From: a virus
Virus record (IMG/VR): IMGVR_UViG_3300043444_000155
Coordinates: 1 to 42,838 of that record
DNA length: 42,838 bases
Direction: 5' to 3' (one strand)
The position numbers were made by a program, and so were the translations under genes. Of the stretch, positions 39,558 to 42,838 are shown in pieces (positions within the stretch are counted from its first letter, which is position 1; each line of letters opens with the position of its first letter). The notes under the pieces are model-generated. The model was not told the DNA's origin. It did not search any database and saw only the letters and a program-made list of their open reading frames with translations.

Positions 39558-41152
39558 TACATTACCCCGCCTAATTCGGTCATCACGTTGCAAGACGTGA
39601 AGGTTGTTGCTGGCAAACCGCGCACCTTCATGCGCAGTGAGCCGTAATATCCAAGACCAGTCGTGCCGGCCCAACCCTGGTAAGTGTTTGTGCCTACCCA
39701 AGTTGATGTGTTCCAGATGCCTTCATCCCAGACAGCACCGCTGTCCTTGGTAAAGAATGGCGAGCCGCCCACAGGGCTAAGCTGAAACTGCGTGTTGATC
39801 TGTAATTTGATTGCAGGCGCGGCCAGGGCAATAAACGTCGGACGCACCATGCCAAACTTCTTGAGCTGGGCTGGCGTGTTGAATGCCTGGAAGGACGTTT
39901 GCACGTCTCCCTCGACGTAGTTGCCGCCGTCGCCATTGGCGTCCGCGCCGTCCTTGTCGCCGGTCAGGCCTTCGCAAACAAAGCCGTCAGTCGTGCCAAA
40001 CAAGAGGCGGCCACCAATGATGCCGGCGCATCGCATTGGGATGCCAATAAATTGACACCAAGCGCCAGTGATCACGTTCATCGCGAACTGACGGTAAGTG
40101 CCACCGTCGGCAGGCAACTTGATCACCATCACGTCGGATGACGGCACGACAAAAACGTCGAAATACTTTTCATTGAGCAGCTTGCGCACCAAAGGCGCAA
40201 AGACTGACTGGATCTTGGACGCGGGGCCGATCTGTTGGTCTTCGGTGTACTGGCCATTGATCAGCTTCGACATGGGCACTAGACCCAGCTCGCTGACGAT
40301 CATCACGTCACCGCCAAATGGTGTGAAGTAGGTGCCGTGCTTAGGCACGGGACCGACGTACCAAACGCCCTTGAGACTGAACGTATCGGGGCTGGTGGGG
40401 TCAGTGCCCTGCCACACGCCAATGTCGCCCTCAGTGCCAACGACGATCAGGAAGTCATCGATCGAGAAGCCGGCATCCATCGTCCAGTTGATAAGCGCGG
40501 AGGCATAGCCACCACTGCGCAGGATTGAGCCCATCGCGAAGGATGTGCAGCTACCGGTCACCACATCAACGCTGTCCAAGTAGTAGACGTTGGAGTCGCC
40601 TTCGGCAGTAAACCAAACGCGTTGCTTCCACACAGCCACGGTGCGGACGTTGGCAGGCAGGCCGGTAGTCGTCGCCGTGCGATCGACCCAGCCAGTGCCC
40701 GTGCTGTAAGTCCAGTACCCGGCGCCAGGCGAAACGGCCAACAGGAAGGTGTCGGCAGGCGTGGAGAACTGCGTGGTCCACCACTCGTCAGCATCACTGC
40801 CCGTGCCTGTTACAGCAAGCACGGGGGCGCCGGGGTCAGTTACGTCATAGATGTTGCCGTCGGCCGCAATGAAGCGCTTGTCGTCCGCGTTGACGGGCGC
40901 CTTGTAGCCAAACACCGACTCAACGGGGGTTTCCAGGGACGTGGTGTAAGAGAACCAGCCCTTGCGCAGCTCCACGCCCTGCTGACGTGGGATGAAGTTG
41001 GTCAGCGCCAGCGCGTCGAGTGGCGACATGGCCGCGATCGGGTCGCGGTAGTTCAGGCCACCAGTGGGCGCAGGGATAACCTGCACTTGCGCAACTTGTG
41101 CGGCGGCAGCCCTTCTAGGGGCTTTGAAGGGGGCGAGTGGAACCAGCGGCAT
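39557..41152 (-). CDS. P22 gp10-like tail hub, haplotype B
   Basis: A 531-residue protein, closely similar throughout to 3074-4672. Conserved N-terminus (APTGGLNYRDPIAAM), WKQRVWFTAEGD and MRMKVRGLPAT-like end. It starts 2 nt after the adaptor stop. Confidence 0.65.
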   Translation of the reverse strand: MPLVPLAPFKAPRRAAAAQVAQVQVIPAPTGGLNYRDPIAAMSPLDALALTNFIPRQQGVELRKGWFSYTTSLETPVESVFGYKAPVNADDKRFIAADGNIYDVTDPGAPVLAVTGTGSDADEWWTTQFSTPADTFLLAVSPGAGYWTYSTGTGWVDRTATTTGLPANVRTVAVWKQRVWFTAEGDSNVYYLDSVDVVTGSCTSFAMGSILRSGGYASALINWTMDAGFSIDDFLIVVGTEGDIGVWQGTDPTSPDTFSLKGVWYVGPVPKHGTYFTPFGGDVMIVSELGLVPMSKLINGQYTEDQQIGPASKIQSVFAPLVRKLLNEKYFDVFVVPSSDVMVIKLPADGGTYRQFAMNVITGAWCQFIGIPMRCAGIIGGRLLFGTTDGFVCEGLTGDKDGADANGDGGNYVEGDVQTSFQAFNTPAQLKKFGMVRPTFIALAAPAIKLQINTQFQLSPVGGSPFFTKDSGAVWDEGIWNTSTWVGTNTYQGWAGTTGLGYYGSLRMKVRGLPATTFTSCNVMTELGGVM

Positions 41153-41154
41153 GG

Positions 41155-41910
41155 TCAGAATCCATAGTTGGTATCTGGCGTATTGACCAGGGGCTGGATG
41201 TATGGGAAGCGGAAGTCACGCGCCATGCTAAGCACGGGCGCGCCCTTGGCTGAGCCCTTACGGTTCTCAAATGCGATCTGGAAGTCACGCATTGCCGCAG
41301 ACGTGTCCAGACCCTTCATCTCGAGCCACTTCACGCGGGTGTATAGCGTGATCAACGTGGCATCAAGCAAAGCCTTGTCACCGTTCTTGGTGATGCGGTT
41401 CTTGTAGAGCGTCGGGTCATCCTGATCCTGCACCCAAGCCTGAGACATGTAAAACACGTTCATGATCTGGGGCGAATTGGGAGGAGCCAAGACGTAGATC
41501 TTGTTGTCGCGCACCTGCCAGTAAAACGACAAAGTGGGCAACGTCGTGCGAATCAGCAACTGTTGCCACATCTGTGGCGACACAGGGCCGAGCGACGGGA
41601 ACTGCGTTGTCGCGTTCCAGTTGGTTTGATCAATCCAATCAAAGAAGTCCTCAGGTAGAGGAAAACTGCGCTCGCGCTGGTTGGGGATCAGCGGATCGGA
41701 TTGAATCGGGATCTGGTAATTCTTGACGAGCTCTTGCCAGTCGTACATGGTCAAGAGCTCAATGCCAGCCATGTTTGCGGCCTGCACAAACTGCTGCACC
41801 GTCGGATCAGGATCACCGGCGGGGTCGTTAGGGACGGGGAAGGCCACCATCGAGGCCACGTTTTGCACGATGGCCGAGAGGGTCGATTCGTTAACGATTT
41901 GATAGGCCAT
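41155..41910 (-). CDS. Head-tail adaptor, haplotype B
   Basis: A 251-residue protein matching 4675-5424, with the same start (MAYQIVNESTLSAIVQNVASM). The difference is concentrated in the loop QSDPLIPNQRERS. Starts after GGAGTAGGGG. Confidence 0.6.
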   Translation of the reverse strand: MAYQIVNESTLSAIVQNVASMVAFPVPNDPAGDPDPTVQQFVQAANMAGIELLTMYDWQELVKNYQIPIQSDPLIPNQRERSFPLPEDFFDWIDQTNWNATTQFPSLGPVSPQMWQQLLIRTTLPTLSFYWQVRDNKIYVLAPPNSPQIMNVFYMSQAWVQDQDDPTLYKNRITKNGDKALLDATLITLYTRVKWLEMKGLDTSAAMRDFQIAFENRKGSAKGAPVLSMARDFRFPYIQPLVNTPDTNYGF

Positions 41911-41922
41911 CCCCTACTCCTA

Positions 41923-42537
41923 TTACTCTGCCGTCTCAGCCGTGGCCGCTACAGCGCGTTTGGCGCCCTTGGCATTCGCCTGCAGTGCTGTGACCATCGA
42001 ACGCAGCTCTTCGAGCTCTGCGTCACGTTTGGCCAGCTCAGCGTTCATCTTCTCGATCGGGGCGTTGTTGGCCGCGACCTCCATGAATGCCTTGGCGCGT
42101 TGCTTGTCTTGCTGGAACGACATGAACTTGCCGCCCAGGTTGTCGTTCGCGTCCGCGAGCTGCTCCACCGTGATGATCTTGAAGAACTTGTATTCTTCGA
42201 CCTTCGATGGGTTCATGCCTGGCAGAGCGTTCAATGGAGTACCGGACACAGCTTCTTCCTGGCCAGCCTTCCACTTGTTGTATCGGTCCTGAAAGCGGAA
42301 AACGTCCTGCTGACTCAGAGGACGCTCGATCACCGAGGACTTGTCGCCCGGCACATGAATGCGGACGTAATCGACTTCTTCGTACACGGCGCGGCCAGCT
42401 TCACGGCTCTTGCCGGGTTGCATGACAGGCTTGCGGAAAAACTCGATGTAGAGCTTGTTATCGGCGGCAAAGCGGGTCTCATCCGGTTTGGAGAAGTCGC
42501 TTGGCTCGTCGAAGATGGTTGGTGTCGTGGGTTGCAT
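41923..42537 (-). CDS. Conserved protein with C-terminal coiled coil, haplotype B
   Basis: A 204-residue homologue of 5438-6052. The first 160 residues are almost identical; the coiled coil and tail (ELAKRDAELEELRSMVTAL, then AKGAKRAVAATAETAE) have diverged. Confidence 0.65.
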   Translation of the reverse strand: MQPTTPTIFDEPSDFSKPDETRFAADNKLYIEFFRKPVMQPGKSREAGRAVYEEVDYVRIHVPGDKSSVIERPLSQQDVFRFQDRYNKWKAGQEEAVSGTPLNALPGMNPSKVEEYKFFKIITVEQLADANDNLGGKFMSFQQDKQRAKAFMEVAANNAPIEKMNAELAKRDAELEELRSMVTALQANAKGAKRAVAATAETAE

Positions 42538-42558
42538 CTCTGACCTTTTTTTTGATTT

Positions 42559-42744
42559 TTAAGTGTTGGTATCGATCACCAGATCAGTACCAGGGGAGCC
42601 ACCGATGCGTGAACCACCGATGGATGCACCGTCAACGCCTGTCAGGCCAATGCCTTCACAGACGGCTCCAGTGTCTTGGGATGCAGCCGTGTCTACGACT
42701 GCGGGAGCGTTTGCGGAAACTGCGCCGCTAAATGTTGCTGCCAT
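42559..42744 (-). CDS. Small 61-residue protein, haplotype B
   Basis: Matches 6074-6259 with few substitutions (AAP to NAP, QST to QDT, DTNT end). Its start lies inside the 127-bp exact repeat. Confidence 0.6.
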   Translation of the reverse strand: MAATFSGAVSANAPAVVDTAASQDTGAVCEGIGLTGVDGASIGGSRIGGSPGTDLVIDTNT

Positions 42745-42761
42745 GATTTATTCCTTCCGTT

Positions 42762-42815
42762 AAAAAACCCGAGGGGTTGTGGGTCTCCCCAGTCCCTCGG
42801 GAAAGGGAGACCCAC
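42762..42815 (-). terminator. Post-capsid attenuator, haplotype B copy
   Basis: Identical to 6277-6330: the same two competing stems and six-U tract. Confidence 0.65.
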
Positions 42816-42830
42816 GACGGCCCACCAAAA

Positions 42831-42838
42831 TTAGTTTT
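42831..42838 (-). CDS. Last codons of the major capsid gene, cut by window end
   Basis: Only the stop and the last codon and a half of the capsid gene are present, identical to 6346-6353. The rest is presumed to be the sequence at 6354-7317. Confidence 0.7.

Larger units (their letters stand above)
36841..42838. repeat. Diverged duplicate of 1-6353 (haplotype B arm)
   Basis: This is the other copy of the tail/connector block. It continues leftward without a break into the ejection genes, so it belongs to the main map. Together with 6354-36840 it would close a circle of 36,485 bp. Confidence 0.75.
42712..42838. repeat. 127-bp exact repeat of 6227-6353 at the window end
   Basis: The match is uninterrupted from 42712 to the final base; the base before it differs (T at 42711, C at 6226). 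Exactly 127 bases is the largest k-mer commonly used by SPAdes, so this looks like an assembly-graph overlap. Confidence 0.9.

Overview
The window looks like a complete temperate podovirus-type phage contig, read slightly more than once around its map. The probable host is a Burkholderiales bacterium, by inference from moderately high GC, half-tRNA-Leu attachment sites with an encoded CCA, and protein styles familiar from Comamonadaceae/Burkholderia phages. No host gene is visible, and no stretch longer than 300 bases lacks a gene.

The last 127 bases (42712-42838) repeat 6227-6353 exactly, and everything leftward of that in both places (1-6226 and 36841-42711) is homologous but diverged. The simplest reading is a circular map of 36,485 bp (6354-42838), with 1-6226 being a second haplotype of the tail and connector module. 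These genes therefore appear twice: an S74 protein, a GNAT-like protein, a variable low-complexity protein, a gp10-like hub, an adaptor, a coiled-coil protein and a 61-residue protein.

The map consists of two divergent transcription units leaving one switch at 18487-18542. The minus unit runs Cro-like gene, primase-helicase, glutaredoxin, small genes, small terminase, DUF3310, large terminase, portal, Dps-like protein, ART-like protein, scaffold, HNH nuclease and major capsid. It continues through the connector and tail genes and, after wrapping round the circle, through ejection proteins, two tail fibres, a tail assembly chaperone, holin, SAR endolysin and Rz/Rz1. It ends at a strong terminator at 26894-26920. 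The plus unit runs CI-like repressor, small proteins, Sak4-like ATPase, DUF669 (SSB-like), gp49/66-family protein, Cas4-like nuclease, RuvC-like resolvase, cytosine-methyltransferase-like protein and tyrosine integrase. It ends in an attachment region.

Points most worth a second look are: two non-identical half-tRNA-Leu attachment sites about 1 kb apart that bracket a two-gene cassette; an invariant mutually exclusive hairpin pair after the capsid gene; a shared palindromic operator motif at the switch and inside a coding region that also carries nested palindromes and TGCAC repeats (candidate origin); an amber codon inside a zinc-ribbon gene; and a repeat protein whose central domain is replaced wholesale between the two haplotypes.
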